NCBI GenBank assembly: GCA_041494805.1 | Contig: JBGQBN010000021.1 | Coordinates: 1-61,532, forward strand | Direction of reading: 5' to 3' | Origin: JBGQBN01 sp041494805 | Lineage (GTDB): Bacteria; Acidobacteriota; Terriglobia; Terriglobales; Acidobacteriaceae | DNA length: 61,532 nt | Part shown: piece by piece, positions 1-9,275 of the stretch | Layout: each line of letters starts with the position of its first letter | Position numbering within the stretch: the first letter of the stretch is position 1 | Position numbers and translations under genes: made by a program | The notes under the pieces: generated by a model | What the model was told of the DNA's origin: nothing | Database searches by the model: none | What the model saw: the letters and a program-made list of their open reading frames with translations, nothing else

Positions 1-257
1 AGAGTACTTTGGAAAGGTACGTGCGCTGACGTCCGTAGTTTCTGTGTGGGCATGGGAGGATGCGTGCCCGTCTGACAGAAAAGGGGCAGTTCGCTAAGTA
101 AATCAGTAAGATAGCTTGACAGCGGACACCCATAGGGCGCAAAATGCTGCGCGCTTCCGAGTGGGGGTTAGCTAGCTCACATTGGGGCGTGACAGCGGAT
201 CCTGACGCCAAAATTGTTTCGTGGAAAAACTTCCCACAATATCGAGAGGGTAGGCGA
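1..257 (+). promoter_or_regulatory. Upstream region of the receptor gene
   Basis: No coding sequence is recognised in this stretch. A possible promoter has TTGACA at 116-121 and a weak CAAAAT at 140-145, 18 bases apart. The ten bases TGACAGCGGA occur twice, at 117-126 and 190-199, which could be a binding-site pair or chance. A longer in-frame reading from 144 exists, but it adds a non-signal-like leader to the receptor, so the stretch is treated as non-coding. The promoter assignment is weak. Confidence 0.3.
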
Positions 258-3200
258 ATGAAAAAGCTGCAGTTCTGCCTCGTAGTGTTGTCCCTGCTGG
301 TACTCGCTCTGGGCGCAGCGGCGCAAGTCCAGAACGGCCAGTCTGCCGGCACGATTACAGACCCATCAGGCGCGGCCATTGTCGGCGCCAAGGTAACCGT
401 GACCAACCTGGGTACCAACCTTTCGGTCACCACCACCAGCAACCAGACTGGCGATTACGCGATCAGAGAGCTTCCGATCGGCACCTACAAGGTCGCGGTG
501 GAAGCCAAAGGCTTCAAGACGTCTGCGAATAATGCTGCGACGATCAACGCCGGCACTACCACGCACTCGGACTTCAAGATGCAACTGGGCGAAGCTCGCG
601 AAGTGGTTGAAGTGTCGGGCGAGGCGGCGGCTGTAAATACCGAGGACTCCAAGCTGGCCTCCACGGTAACTTCCGCCCAGATCGAGAATCTACCCCTGAA
701 CGGCCGCAACGTCTATGACCTCATTCAGATCGCGCCCGGCGCGGTCAACGTGACCGGGGTGGACTTCGAGAACGGCCACGGCACGGTAGTCAACGGCCTG
801 CGCGAGGACTTCAACGGGTTCCTGATTAACGGTGTTTCTAACAAAGGTCTGAGCGGCGGAGTCGTTAATACTCCCATTCAGGACACCGTGCAGGAATTTC
901 AGCAGCTTCAGTTAAACATGTCGGCGCAGTACGGCAACAGCGCTGGAGCTATTAACAACCTGGTCACCAAGTCCGGTACCAACGCCTATCACGGCAGCCT
1001 GTGGGAGTACATCCGGAATGACGCGTTGGACGCGAACGAGTATTTCCTGAACCTTCCGGGAACTGATCCCGCCACTGGCGGGGGGTTCAAGCCGCCATTA
1101 CGGTTTAATCAGTTTGGTGGGACGGTTGGCGGGCCGATTATCAAAGACAAGCTGTTCTTCTTCGCCTCTTACCAGGGCGACCGCTTCAAGACCACTGGCA
1201 CCCCGCAGACTACTACCGAGGAGTCCCCTCAGTTTCGAGCCGCAGTGGCCGCTGCAGACGCCGCCACCGGCGTGCAGTCCGTGGCTAACCTGCTGTACCA
1301 GAATTTCACGCCGAAATTGTCGGGAACGTTGTCCTCTACGCTCGCCCAATACGTCGGGGATCCTGTTAATGGCGGGAGTTCACCGTTCGGGCTGGCGGGC
1401 TTTGGTCAATTCTTGTGTCCGGATAATACAAGTGCCGCGATTGCAGCCCGGTGGGCGACGATCATGGGTGTAACGGCACAAGACCAGGCCGATATGGCGA
1501 CCGCGGGCTGTCTCAGCATCCCAGCGATCCAGGCGGGCACGATGAACCGCAACGATCCATTTGAGTTGAATAGCGTCGCCATCTTCGGCTCACAGACGCA
1601 GACCCTGGGCAACCTGTTCAACGGCAACGAAGCCTCGGGGCGAATCGATTACAACTGGAACGCCAGCAACCGCCTATTCGCGCAGGTCAACTGGTTCAAG
1701 TCCACGGATTCGTTCGGGCCTTGCAGCGCAGCCTGCACACGGGGCTTTAGTAATCCTGCACGCAGCTATTTCCCCAATGGGCAGTTCAGCTACATACACA
1801 CTTTCTCGCCCACCATCCTGAACGAATTCCGCGCGGGTTACACGCAGAACAACACGTTGATCGGCACCAACATTCCTGGTGTGCCGCAAGTTACCTTTGG
1901 CGACGGTTCGGCGGGATTTGGCTCCTACAACGGCTACCCGCAGTTCTTTAAGGAGCACATCTACACCTACTCTGACATGGTTTCCATCAGCCATGGCAAC
2001 CACAACATGAAGATGGGGGTGGAGTTCCGCAGAAACATCGAGAACAGCGTGTTCAGCGTAGCTCGTCCTTCCTATTACATGTTCGATCCTCTGTTTTTTG
2101 CAGCTGATGCCCCGGCTGAGGAGGATGCCGGAGTGAATCCTGGCATTTGCGCCCCGCCCTGCACCAGCTTCAATCCCAATCCGCAAGCCCAGTTGGAGTC
2201 GAACGTGCGGCACTGGCGTAACCTGGAGATGGGCGCCTACTTCCAGGATGATTGGAAAGTGACCAAGCGGCTCACAGTGAACCTCGGCATACGCTACGAT
2301 TTGTTCCAACGGCACCACGAGGCGAACAACTTGGCCACGACTTTTATTCCTGGACCAGGGTCGAACATCCTCCAAGGAATACAAAACGCCAACACTTTTT
2401 GTCCAGGCGATCCGCTCGCGCAGTTGAAAGGCGAATGCGGTCCGGGTGGTTTTGCCCCAGCAACCGGTCTGGGCAAGGGTGACCACAACAATTTTGGACC
2501 GCGGGTTGGCTTTGCCTACGACGTGTTCGGCGACGGCAAGACCTCGCTACGCGGTGGTTTTGGGGTTTCGTATGAGGGTACTCTGTACAACCCGCTTTCG
2601 AACTCCCGCTGGAACCTCCCTTACTACTCCTTCAACTTTGCCGACAACTTCCTGTTCAGCGACGTCAACTATGTTATGTACGGGCCCACGACCTGCACTG
2701 CCCTCACTTGCGCACCGGACCCAACCGCTACGCCAACCTTCACCGGACCGCCTACCAACCCCGGGATGGGCATCGGAGCGCAGGCTACGGGCAACTTGAC
2801 GGGTTGGGCTCCCTTCAATCCGAACGTCGCGCTGCTGACGGGAATTGTCCTGCCCGAAGGCATCCGCGATCCTTACGTTTACAACTATTTCCTGGGTGTG
2901 CAGCGCGAGGTCCTGCCCAAGTGGGTAGTGGAACTCAACTACGTGGGCACAACTGGGCATAAGTTGTTCCGCGCTGAGAACATCAACCGTCATCCTGGAT
3001 CTGTGATGCCGGTGCCCACGGGGAACCCAGGTGATACAGCGCCAGCGTGCATCACGGACAACTTTGGCCGGACCTGGTGCGGGAATGGCGGTTTTGCCAA
3101 CAACAACTACGGGAATATGCGCAACTGGCAGAACTCGGTGAACTCCAACTACAACTCGCTGCAAGCCTCGGTGAGGAAGCAGGTGAGCCACGGCTTGCTG

Positions 3201-4013
3201 TTCAACGTGAACTACACCTTCAGCCACAGCATCGATAGTGGCTCGACCTGGCATAGCGGAGCTACCACTGCGAATGGCTCTTCGGCCGGCGAGGGCTACA
3301 CGACAGACCAGACCCTTCCGGGACTGGACCGCGGCAACTCCATCTTCGACATTCGCCAGCGCCTGACCTTCAACTACGTGTGGGAACTGCCAGGCAAGAA
3401 CCTGCACGGTTTTATGGGCGCGGTGCTGGGAGGATGGTCCTATAACGGAGTCTGGTCATTCCAGACAGGTGCGCACTGGCAACCCTACAGAACGAGCGCT
3501 GCGAAACTGCGAGAAGCGGACGGGGTAACTCATTGCACGGCAGCTGACGTCAACGCTGGGGCCTGCTTTAATCTCGGCGGTGACTACAACCTGGACCACG
3601 GCCGCAACGACCGGCCGGACAGCAGCCTCTCAAGTTTCGGGGATCAGTCTCGATTCACTTGGGGGAACGGATGGTTTCATACCGACGCGGCGGGTAACCA
3701 GATCCCGAACCAAGCAGGGCTACCTGTTCTGTCCTCGGCTTGCTTCCTCTGCACCAGCAATCTCGGTCGCAACTCGTTTCTGGGACCGGGTTCCTGGTTC
3801 GCCGATATGACCCTGGCCAAGGTCTTCAAGTTTACGGAACGCATAAACATGAAGTTCGAGGCTCAGGCTTTCAACGTATTCAACCGGCCTAACTTCCTGC
3901 TGGCAACCCAAGGTGGTGGAGCTCATAACAACATCACCGATGGCGCATTCGGGCAGGCAGCCGGCACCTTAAACGCTCGGAACCTTCAGTTCGGTTTGAA
4001 ACTGAACTTCTAA
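258..4013 (+). CDS. TonB-dependent receptor, Oar-like, with carboxypeptidase-regulatory domain
   Basis: Predicted outer-membrane receptor of 1251 residues. An N-terminal signal peptide (MKKLQF, a hydrophobic core, then AAAQ) leads into a carboxypeptidase-regulatory-like beta-sandwich at about residues 25-110 (GTITDPSGAAIVGAKV). A plug-like region follows at about 120-240 (NLPLNGRNVYDL), then a long beta-barrel ending in aromatic Phe (FGLKLNF), as expected for BAM-inserted barrels. Receptors of this size and layout are greatly expanded in Acidobacteria and are related to Myxococcus Oar; the substrate is usually unknown, often polysaccharide or peptide. The start at 258 is preferred because GAGAGGG lies just upstream and it begins a good signal peptide. 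The gene ends at a strong terminator, so it is probably monocistronic. The neighbouring secreted TPR and sulfatase-fold genes suggest a shared uptake or processing role, which is inference only. Confidence 0.93.
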   Translation: MKKLQFCLVVLSLLVLALGAAAQVQNGQSAGTITDPSGAAIVGAKVTVTNLGTNLSVTTTSNQTGDYAIRELPIGTYKVAVEAKGFKTSANNAATINAGTTTHSDFKMQLGEAREVVEVSGEAAAVNTEDSKLASTVTSAQIENLPLNGRNVYDLIQIAPGAVNVTGVDFENGHGTVVNGLREDFNGFLINGVSNKGLSGGVVNTPIQDTVQEFQQLQLNMSAQYGNSAGAINNLVTKSGTNAYHGSLWEYIRNDALDANEYFLNLPGTDPATGGGFKPPLRFNQFGGTVGGPIIKDKLFFFASYQGDRFKTTGTPQTTTEESPQFRAAVAAADAATGVQSVANLLYQNFTPKLSGTLSSTLAQYVGDPVNGGSSPFGLAGFGQFLCPDNTSAAIAARWATIMGVTAQDQADMATAGCLSIPAIQAGTMNRNDPFELNSVAIFGSQTQTLGNLFNGNEASGRIDYNWNASNRLFAQVNWFKSTDSFGPCSAACTRGFSNPARSYFPNGQFSYIHTFSPTILNEFRAGYTQNNTLIGTNIPGVPQVTFGDGSAGFGSYNGYPQFFKEHIYTYSDMVSISHGNHNMKMGVEFRRNIENSVFSVARPSYYMFDPLFFAADAPAEEDAGVNPGICAPPCTSFNPNPQAQLESNVRHWRNLEMGAYFQDDWKVTKRLTVNLGIRYDLFQRHHEANNLATTFIPGPGSNILQGIQNANTFCPGDPLAQLKGECGPGGFAPATGLGKGDHNNFGPRVGFAYDVFGDGKTSLRGGFGVSYEGTLYNPLSNSRWNLPYYSFNFADNFLFSDVNYVMYGPTTCTALTCAPDPTATPTFTGPPTNPGMGIGAQATGNLTGWAPFNPNVALLTGIVLPEGIRDPYVYNYFLGVQREVLPKWVVELNYVGTTGHKLFRAENINRHPGSVMPVPTGNPGDTAPACITDNFGRTWCGNGGFANNNYGNMRNWQNSVNSNYNSLQASVRKQVSHGLLFNVNYTFSHSIDSGSTWHSGATTANGSSAGEGYTTDQTLPGLDRGNSIFDIRQRLTFNYVWELPGKNLHGFMGAVLGGWSYNGVWSFQTGAHWQPYRTSAAKLREADGVTHCTAADVNAGACFNLGGDYNLDHGRNDRPDSSLSSFGDQSRFTWGNGWFHTDAAGNQIPNQAGLPVLSSACFLCTSNLGRNSFLGPGSWFADMTLAKVFKFTERINMKFEAQAFNVFNRPNFLLATQGGGAHNNITDGAFGQAAGTLNARNLQFGLKLNF

Positions 4014-4027
4014 GCAGGCTCGCTTTT

Positions 4028-4068
4028 AGGGGCTTGTTCCTGTACGCTGGGGACAAGCCCCTATTTTT
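4028..4068 (+). terminator. Rho-independent terminator after the receptor gene
   Basis: A near-perfect 13-bp stem has its left arm at 4028-4040 (AGGGGCTTGTTCC) and its right arm at 4050-4062 (ends ACAAGCCCCT), with a 9-base loop and then ATTTTTCT. It lies 14 bases after the receptor stop codon and just before the TPR gene. It is the clearest intrinsic terminator seen in the window. Confidence 0.85.
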
Positions 4069-4073
4069 CTGCG

Positions 4074-5111
4074 GTGAACTCCATGACCTGTAGTGGCCGC
4101 CGCGTGCTGCTGTTCCTTCTCGGATTTCTGCTGGTATCCATTCCCTCGCTGTGGGCTCAACAGCAACTCGGAAGAATTGTTGGACAGGTGCGAGTAAGCA
4201 AGGGTGACTTTCCTCCTCGCCCCATTCTGGTGGAGCTACAGCTACGCGGGTCCGCGATTAGCAGCGCATACGCGGATGATCAGGGGCGCTTCGGCTTCTA
4301 TGGCCTGGAAGCGAACCCTTACCATGTCGTAATTAACGATGAAGCCTTTCACTCAGTAGATGAACTGGCGCCCGTGAATCCGTTGGTATCACCCACCACC
4401 ATGGTGCAGGTTAGCCTGGAGCCGCGGGAAGATGTGAAGCCGGCGCCGCTGCCCAACCACATGCAAGGCGGCAATCCCTACTTGATCGATCTGGCGGACT
4501 ATGGTCGGCATTTCCCCAAGAAAGCGGTTAAGGAGTTTGAAAAGGCCGTACGGGCGGACCAGGAGGGGAAAAGCGACGAGGCCATCCAGCATTACGAGAA
4601 GGCCCTACAGATTGCCCCTGATCTTTACCAAGCGCACAATAATCTGGGCTCCCTGTATTTGAGCAAGTCCGATGTTGCGGCAGCGCGCAAAGAGTTTGAG
4701 CGGTCGGTTCAGTTAAACCAGAGCGATGCCGCAGCGTATTTCAACCTGAGCAATGTTTGCATACTGTCGGGCGACCTGCCCGAGGCCCGGCGTTATCTTG
4801 ACGAAGGGATGCGCCGCCAGCCGAGTTCGGCGCTCGGACGTTTCCTGGAGGGGACCCTTAATATCCGCCTGGGAAAGCTCCCGCAGGCCGAAGGCCCATT
4901 GCGCCAAGCTATTGAGTTAGATCCGCTTATGGCGCAGCCCCGCTTGCAACTGGTGAATCTATTGCTGCAGCAAGGAAGGAAGGAGGACGCAGTCGCGCAA
5001 TTGCACGACTTTGTGAGCGCCTTTCCCGCGAGCCCCTTCTGCGCTCAGGCTAAAGAACTGCTCAAGCGGCTGCACGCTTCACCGGTGCCTTCGCAACCGG
5101 TCTCCAAGTAG
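4074..5111 (+). CDS. Secreted TPR-repeat protein with N-terminal regulatory-like domain
   Basis: About 345 residues. An N-terminal hydrophobic segment (VLLFLLGFLLVSIPSLWAQ) is a likely signal peptide. A small beta-rich domain at about 30-120 follows (GRIVGQVRVSKG, DDQGRFGFYGLEANPY) and resembles a carboxypeptidase-regulatory fold. At least four tetratricopeptide repeats fill about 150-330 (for example AIQHYEKALQIAPD, AYFNLSNVCILSG, AEGPLRQAIELDP). TPRs act as protein-binding scaffolds, so no reaction is assigned. Start candidates are GTG at 4074 and ATG at 4083; neither has a strong ribosome-binding site. It follows the receptor terminator and converges with the sulfatase-fold gene, with eight bases between the stops. 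A role as a periplasmic partner of the receptor is inference from position. Confidence 0.8.
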   Translation: MNSMTCSGRRVLLFLLGFLLVSIPSLWAQQQLGRIVGQVRVSKGDFPPRPILVELQLRGSAISSAYADDQGRFGFYGLEANPYHVVINDEAFHSVDELAPVNPLVSPTTMVQVSLEPREDVKPAPLPNHMQGGNPYLIDLADYGRHFPKKAVKEFEKAVRADQEGKSDEAIQHYEKALQIAPDLYQAHNNLGSLYLSKSDVAAARKEFERSVQLNQSDAAAYFNLSNVCILSGDLPEARRYLDEGMRRQPSSALGRFLEGTLNIRLGKLPQAEGPLRQAIELDPLMAQPRLQLVNLLLQQGRKEDAVAQLHDFVSAFPASPFCAQAKELLKRLHASPVPSQPVSK

Positions 5112-5119
5112 CAACCAAC

Positions 5120-7207
5120 CTATTGTTCTTTTCCTTTGATTAACTGACAAAATTCTGCGTGCAAGCGGCACGCTTCCTGGTATTCCTGCCGGGCCAGGCT
5201 AGCTTTGTGGAGTCCCTCGTAAGCATAGCCGATGTTCAGGTGCGCTTCTGCCAGTTGGGGATCGATCCGCAGGGCCCTCTGGTAGCTCTCTATAGCCTTT
5301 TGCGGGCGATTGGTGCGGCTGTAGGCAATACCCAGAAAGTTGAATAATTTCGCGTCGCTAAGGCCGAGTTCGACTGCCTGAGCCAAGTGCTTGGCTGCTT
5401 CCGCGTAGTTCTGTTGCTGGAATTGGAGCATTCCCAATTCACGTCGCCCGAGGGCAAAGTTGGGCTGGATGCTCACGGCCTTCTCGTAGGCAGACAAAGC
5501 GGCCACCTTGTCTGTCTTCGACTGGACGAAACCCAGATCGTACCAGGCGCGATAGTTCTGCGGATTGTACTGCAACGCCTTCTCCACCCATGACTTTGCG
5601 CCGGCCATATCCCCCTGGTTGAAGAGAGAGCGTGCAAGTCCCGTCATGGCCTGGTCGAAGTTCGGGTTCAGTTCGAGGCACCGCTTCAGCTCGATCGAGG
5701 CATCCGCCCAGTTTTGCTGGCGGGATGCAGCTTGCCCCAGCAGGAAGGGCACAATATACATCTGGGGATCCTTTTCGCGCACTTTGGCGAGCAATTTCTG
5801 GCCTGCCGGGAAATCGCCTGCCTGGAAGGCGTCGCCGGCTTCGAGGATCGAATTGAATTCCCACAGCTTGCTCTTGGCATCGGGCAGGCCCGCAGCCAAG
5901 GCTTCCGGTGAGACTGGAGAGCGGTAGGCGACATAGCCCAGCGCGCGCAGCTTTTCCAGGGCGTCGGGGCCCAGGCCGGAGCTTCCGCCCGGCGCGATTG
6001 TAAAGGGGCGGTTGCGCAACCGTGTCTGTAGTTTGTCCTTGAGGACAGCCGCGGTGGCAGTTTGCTGCGCAGCCAGGTTGTTCTTCTCTGCCGGATCGGC
6101 GACCACGTCGTAGAGTTCGGGCTGGGGCGCGTCGATGTAGTGGTAGCGGTTGGTCTGCAAAGCATGCAGTGGGCTCCAGCCAAAAGAACTGAAAGGATAA
6201 AAAGTTTCGCTGTAGGCTATATCATCGTTCCCGGCTTCGGGAGCAAGAAGACCGTGTGACTGAAATTGCTCTCCGATTGCATCCTTGATGCCAGCGGACT
6301 GAATGAGCGTGGGGGCAACGGCGATCGTCTCGACCGGCCTTGCCGCCCGGCTCGGCTGAAAGCCGCTTCCCTTGGGCGGTTTCACGATCAGCGGAATGTG
6401 CACGGTCGAGTTGTAAATAAAGAAGCCGTGTTCTTTTTCGCCGTGGTCACCGAGAGACTCACCGTGATCGCTGAGGAAGACGATCAGGCTACGGTCGTAA
6501 AGCTGATTGCGTTTCAGCCAGTCGATCAGACGGCCCAGTTCGTGATCGGCGTATGCGATTTCGCCGTCGTAAGGGTGGCTACGATACTGGGTGCGATAAG
6601 GCTCCGGAGGATCATAAGGGCTGTGGGGGTCGTACAAGTGCAGCCAGAGGAAAAACGGCCGGTGGGGCGTCTTTTTCAGCCAGTCCAGCGCATGGGTGAC
6701 ACTCTCTTCGGCTTTTCGATCCACCAGGCCGAGATCCTTTTTCATGAAAGTTTCGGCGGAGAAAGCGTCATCGTAGAAGTCGAACCCACGGGCCAGTCCC
6801 CAGCCGCGGTCCAGGACAAAAGAGCTGACCACTGCGCCCGTGGCATAGCCTTGCTGCTTGAAGGCCTGTGCGACAGAACGAAACTGCGACGAAAGCGGCT
6901 GGCCGGTGAAGTCTTGCACTCCGTTCTGGAAGGGGTATGTGCCAGTCAGGATGGCCGCGTGCGAGGGCCAGGTAAGGGGCACTTGCGAAATGGCGCGTTC
7001 GAATACGATGCCGTCGCTGGCCAGGGCATCCAGAGTCGGCGTCTGGACTCCGGTTGCACCGTAGCAGCCCAGGTGGTCAGCGCGCACGGTGTCGATGGTG
7101 ATGAGGATCACGTTGGGTGCGGGCTTGCGCTTCGGAGGGGTCGCAGCCCACGACTGCGAAAGCAGGAGCGCCAAACCGATCGTGAGCTGGAGAAGATATT
7201 TCACCAA
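5120..7207 (-). CDS. Sulfatase-superfamily hydrolase/transferase with TPR tail
   Basis: 695 residues, exported (hydrophobic segment ending SWAA). An alkaline-phosphatase/sulfatase fold occupies about 30-420: NVILITIDTVRADHLGCYG with metal-binding Asp39, then VPLTWPSHAAILTG, then LSDHGESLGDHGE with Asp247-His248. At the position of the sulfatase Cys/Ser that becomes formylglycine there is Thr79. Thr nucleophiles are known in the same superfamily in LtaS and EptA-type phospho-transferases, so sulfate-ester cleavage should not be assumed. Six or so TPRs fill about 460-690. TTG at 7207 or GTG at 7204 are both possible starts. It lies 35 bases downstream of a paralogous gene on the same strand, so the two are probably co-transcribed. 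Confidence 0.85.
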   Translation of the reverse strand: MVKYLLQLTIGLALLLSQSWAATPPKRKPAPNVILITIDTVRADHLGCYGATGVQTPTLDALASDGIVFERAISQVPLTWPSHAAILTGTYPFQNGVQDFTGQPLSSQFRSVAQAFKQQGYATGAVVSSFVLDRGWGLARGFDFYDDAFSAETFMKKDLGLVDRKAEESVTHALDWLKKTPHRPFFLWLHLYDPHSPYDPPEPYRTQYRSHPYDGEIAYADHELGRLIDWLKRNQLYDRSLIVFLSDHGESLGDHGEKEHGFFIYNSTVHIPLIVKPPKGSGFQPSRAARPVETIAVAPTLIQSAGIKDAIGEQFQSHGLLAPEAGNDDIAYSETFYPFSSFGWSPLHALQTNRYHYIDAPQPELYDVVADPAEKNNLAAQQTATAAVLKDKLQTRLRNRPFTIAPGGSSGLGPDALEKLRALGYVAYRSPVSPEALAAGLPDAKSKLWEFNSILEAGDAFQAGDFPAGQKLLAKVREKDPQMYIVPFLLGQAASRQQNWADASIELKRCLELNPNFDQAMTGLARSLFNQGDMAGAKSWVEKALQYNPQNYRAWYDLGFVQSKTDKVAALSAYEKAVSIQPNFALGRRELGMLQFQQQNYAEAAKHLAQAVELGLSDAKLFNFLGIAYSRTNRPQKAIESYQRALRIDPQLAEAHLNIGYAYEGLHKASLARQEYQEACRLHAEFCQLIKGKEQ

Positions 7208-7222
7208 AGTCGCGGACCGTCC

Positions 7223-7252
7223 TTAGATTACTGCGGCTTAGATTACTGCGGC
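7223..7252 (-). repeat. 15-bp tandem duplication spanning a stop codon
   Basis: TTAGATTACTGCGGC occurs twice in direct tandem, at 7223-7237 and 7238-7252. On the minus strand the upstream copy contains the last codons and the TAA of the TPR-coding frame; the second copy repeats the same string after the stop. It is a recent-looking slippage duplication and is harmless to the reading frame because it falls after the stop. Confidence 0.9.
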
Positions 7253-7674
7253 TGAGCCTGCTGTGCCTTTCGCATCTCCTGCTCAGCCTCGTCGTTCAGC
7301 CCCTTTGCGGCCAGCGCTCTGGCCAGAGCCGCATGCATCCCAGGGTCTTGTGGGATGAGATCGGCGGCGTGGCGCATCTCCGTGAGCGCGTCATCCACTT
7401 GGCCCTGATAGAGCAAAACCTCTCCCAAGGCGCGGTGACCGGGACCGAAATCGGGCGCGATGGTGATGGACTGGCGAAACGCGGCCGCCGCTTCGGGCGT
7501 CATTTTCTCTTGCAGATAAGCGGCGCCGAGATTGTAGGCAGCGCCGAAGTTGGTCGAGTCCAACTCCAATGCATGTTTCAGAGTCTGGATTGCCGAATCG
7601 AAGTCGCCCGCCTTGCCGTACGCCAGACCCAGTTGGAAGGTTGCAAGAGAGTAGTCCGGGCTCAGTTGCAGCAC
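7243..7674 (-). CDS. TPR tail of the frameshifted sulfatase-fold gene
   Basis: 143 residues made almost entirely of TPRs (SLATFQLGLAYGKAG, GAAYNLGAAYLQEKM, GHRALGEVLLYQGQ, MHAALARALAAKG). It lacks a signal peptide and begins in the middle of a repeat, so it is best read as the displaced C-terminus of the upstream gene at 7662-9197. Joining the frames by restoring one base near 7676 gives EQFSA followed by VLQLSPD, a normal TPR junction, and a protein of about 651 residues, similar to its two paralogues here. A GTG at 7672-7674 overlaps the upstream stop by 13 bases, so reinitiation as a separate TPR polypeptide cannot be excluded. Confidence 0.7.
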   Translation of the reverse strand: MLQLSPDYSLATFQLGLAYGKAGDFDSAIQTLKHALELDSTNFGAAYNLGAAYLQEKMTPEAAAAFRQSITIAPDFGPGHRALGEVLLYQGQVDDALTEMRHAADLIPQDPGMHAALARALAAKGLNDEAEQEMRKAQQAQPQ

Positions 7675-9197
7675 GCGCTGAATTGCTCGACTGCCTTGGG
7701 AAATTCACCCATTCGGTAGTGATTCAAACCCAATAGATAATGCACCGGGATTGAATCCGGCTCGGTCTTGAGCGCAGTGTTGAGTTTCTCGGTAGAAGGC
7801 GCGTACTCGCCGTGCTGGCTTTCTGCAATCGCGTCTGAAATCAGCTCGAACACCTGGATGCGGTCTTTGGGATCGGGCAAAGCGCTGCCGGTGACGCTGG
7901 GACTGCCGCCGCCGGAGAACCCGGCATATCCCAGGGACTTTAATCGCTCCATCAGAGCGGGATCGAGGCTGGCTTTTTCGGCTAACTCCTGCCCTGCGGT
8001 GTACTGACGAATCAGGGTCTCCAGGCGCGCACGCATCTCCTCGGCAACGGCCTTCTTTTGCGGATACAAGTTCCGGGTCTCGCCCGGATCCTTGGCCAGA
8101 TCGTAAAGCTCCGGTTTGGGCGCATCAATGAAGTGATAATTTCCGGTCTCCACTCCACGCAGCTCGCTCCAGTTGAAATGCAGGCGGGGCAGGAAGGTTT
8201 CCGCATACAGATTGCGGGATTCATCTTCCTTTTTCGCCGTCATCAGCGACAGCAGACTGCGGCCCTGAACCTGCGAGGGGACGTCCACTTTCAGGGTTTC
8301 GAGTACCGTCGGCATCAAGTCTGCCAGGCTCACCGGCTCGGACACGGTTTTCACGGTTGCGCCACGCGGCAAGTGGAGAATAAGCGGCACGTGCAAAGTC
8401 GCGTTGTAAATGAAGAAGCCATGGGTTTTCTCTCCGTGCTCACCCAAACTTTCACCGTGGTCGCCGCTGAGCACGATTACCGTGTTCTGGTAGAGGCCTT
8501 TGTCTTTCAGAAATCCGATCAAGCGCCCGACCTGGGCATCGGCGAAGGCAATTTCCCCGTCGTAGGGACGGTCCTTGTATTCCTCGCTATAGGGAGCCGG
8601 CGGGCGGTAGGGATAATGGGGATCGTACAGGTGCATCCAGAGGAAGAATTTTTTCTGGTAATTCTGGCTGAGCCAGTCGAGGGTCACGTCCGCGACCACG
8701 TTGCCAGGGCGCTCCATTTCGTCGAGGTTCGATTCCTGCAAGCGATTGAAGTCGAAGTGGTCGTAATAGAAGTCGAATCCGTGGTTCAACCCGAAGCGGG
8801 AGTCGAGCACCCCAGCGGCGATTACGGCGCCGGTGGAGTATCCCTGGTCCTTGAGAACAGAGGCCAGAGTGGGCTGGCCTGGGGCCAGCTTGTTCCCGCT
8901 GAAATCGTGCATGCCGCTGAGCATGGGATAAGTTCCGGTAAAAATCACGCTGTGCGCGGGCAGTGTGACCGGCACCGGGGTGTAGGCACGTTCGAAACGC
9001 ACGCCATCCGCCGCCAGAGCATCGATGTTCGGAGTATGAATCTGCTTGTAGCCGTAGCAGCCGAGGTGGTCGGCCCGCAGCGTATCGATGGTGATGATGA
9101 CCACGTTCGGCACGGGATTCGGCGCGGCAGGCGCCGAAGACGCCGGCGTCAGCAGGCTGGCAGTCAGCAGGAATATAAAGCACCGGGAGGCAACCAT
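7662..9197 (-). CDS. Sulfatase-superfamily protein with TPRs, frameshifted at 3' end
   Basis: 511 residues in the annotated frame. A signal peptide (hydrophobic residues 6-17) precedes the alkaline-phosphatase/sulfatase fold: NVVIITIDTLRADHLGCYGY, then VPVTLPAHSVIFTG and LSGDHGESLGEHGEKTHGFF. Thr78 occupies the formylglycine position, as in the two neighbouring paralogues. TPR sequence begins at about 450 (PVHYLLGLNHYRMGEF) but the frame ends abruptly at FSACCN within a repeat, and the rest continues in another frame (7243-7674). A one-base loss in the GCG-TGC region near 7672-7677 explains this. It could be a true inactivating mutation, a read error, or a coupled two-polypeptide arrangement. 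It is transcribed divergently from the third paralogue at 9276 and would be the first gene of a two-gene minus-strand unit. Confidence 0.85.
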   Translation of the reverse strand: MVASRCFIFLLTASLLTPASSAPAAPNPVPNVVIITIDTLRADHLGCYGYKQIHTPNIDALAADGVRFERAYTPVPVTLPAHSVIFTGTYPMLSGMHDFSGNKLAPGQPTLASVLKDQGYSTGAVIAAGVLDSRFGLNHGFDFYYDHFDFNRLQESNLDEMERPGNVVADVTLDWLSQNYQKKFFLWMHLYDPHYPYRPPAPYSEEYKDRPYDGEIAFADAQVGRLIGFLKDKGLYQNTVIVLSGDHGESLGEHGEKTHGFFIYNATLHVPLILHLPRGATVKTVSEPVSLADLMPTVLETLKVDVPSQVQGRSLLSLMTAKKEDESRNLYAETFLPRLHFNWSELRGVETGNYHFIDAPKPELYDLAKDPGETRNLYPQKKAVAEEMRARLETLIRQYTAGQELAEKASLDPALMERLKSLGYAGFSGGGSPSVTGSALPDPKDRIQVFELISDAIAESQHGEYAPSTEKLNTALKTEPDSIPVHYLLGLNHYRMGEFPKAVEQFSACCN

Positions 9198-9275
9198 TGG
9201 GTAGCAAAATTATATCCCAGCGCAGAGGCTAGCCCCACTCTGGCGTGGGCAGTGAATATGCTAGTCTGACTTGCT

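Noticed and set aside
6266..9269. Long plus-strand frames (329 and 403 residues) opposite the sulfatase-fold genes
   Set aside because: They are antisense to genes with clear catalytic motifs and signal peptides, have no recognisable domains, and reflect the GC-rich codon use of the opposite strand.
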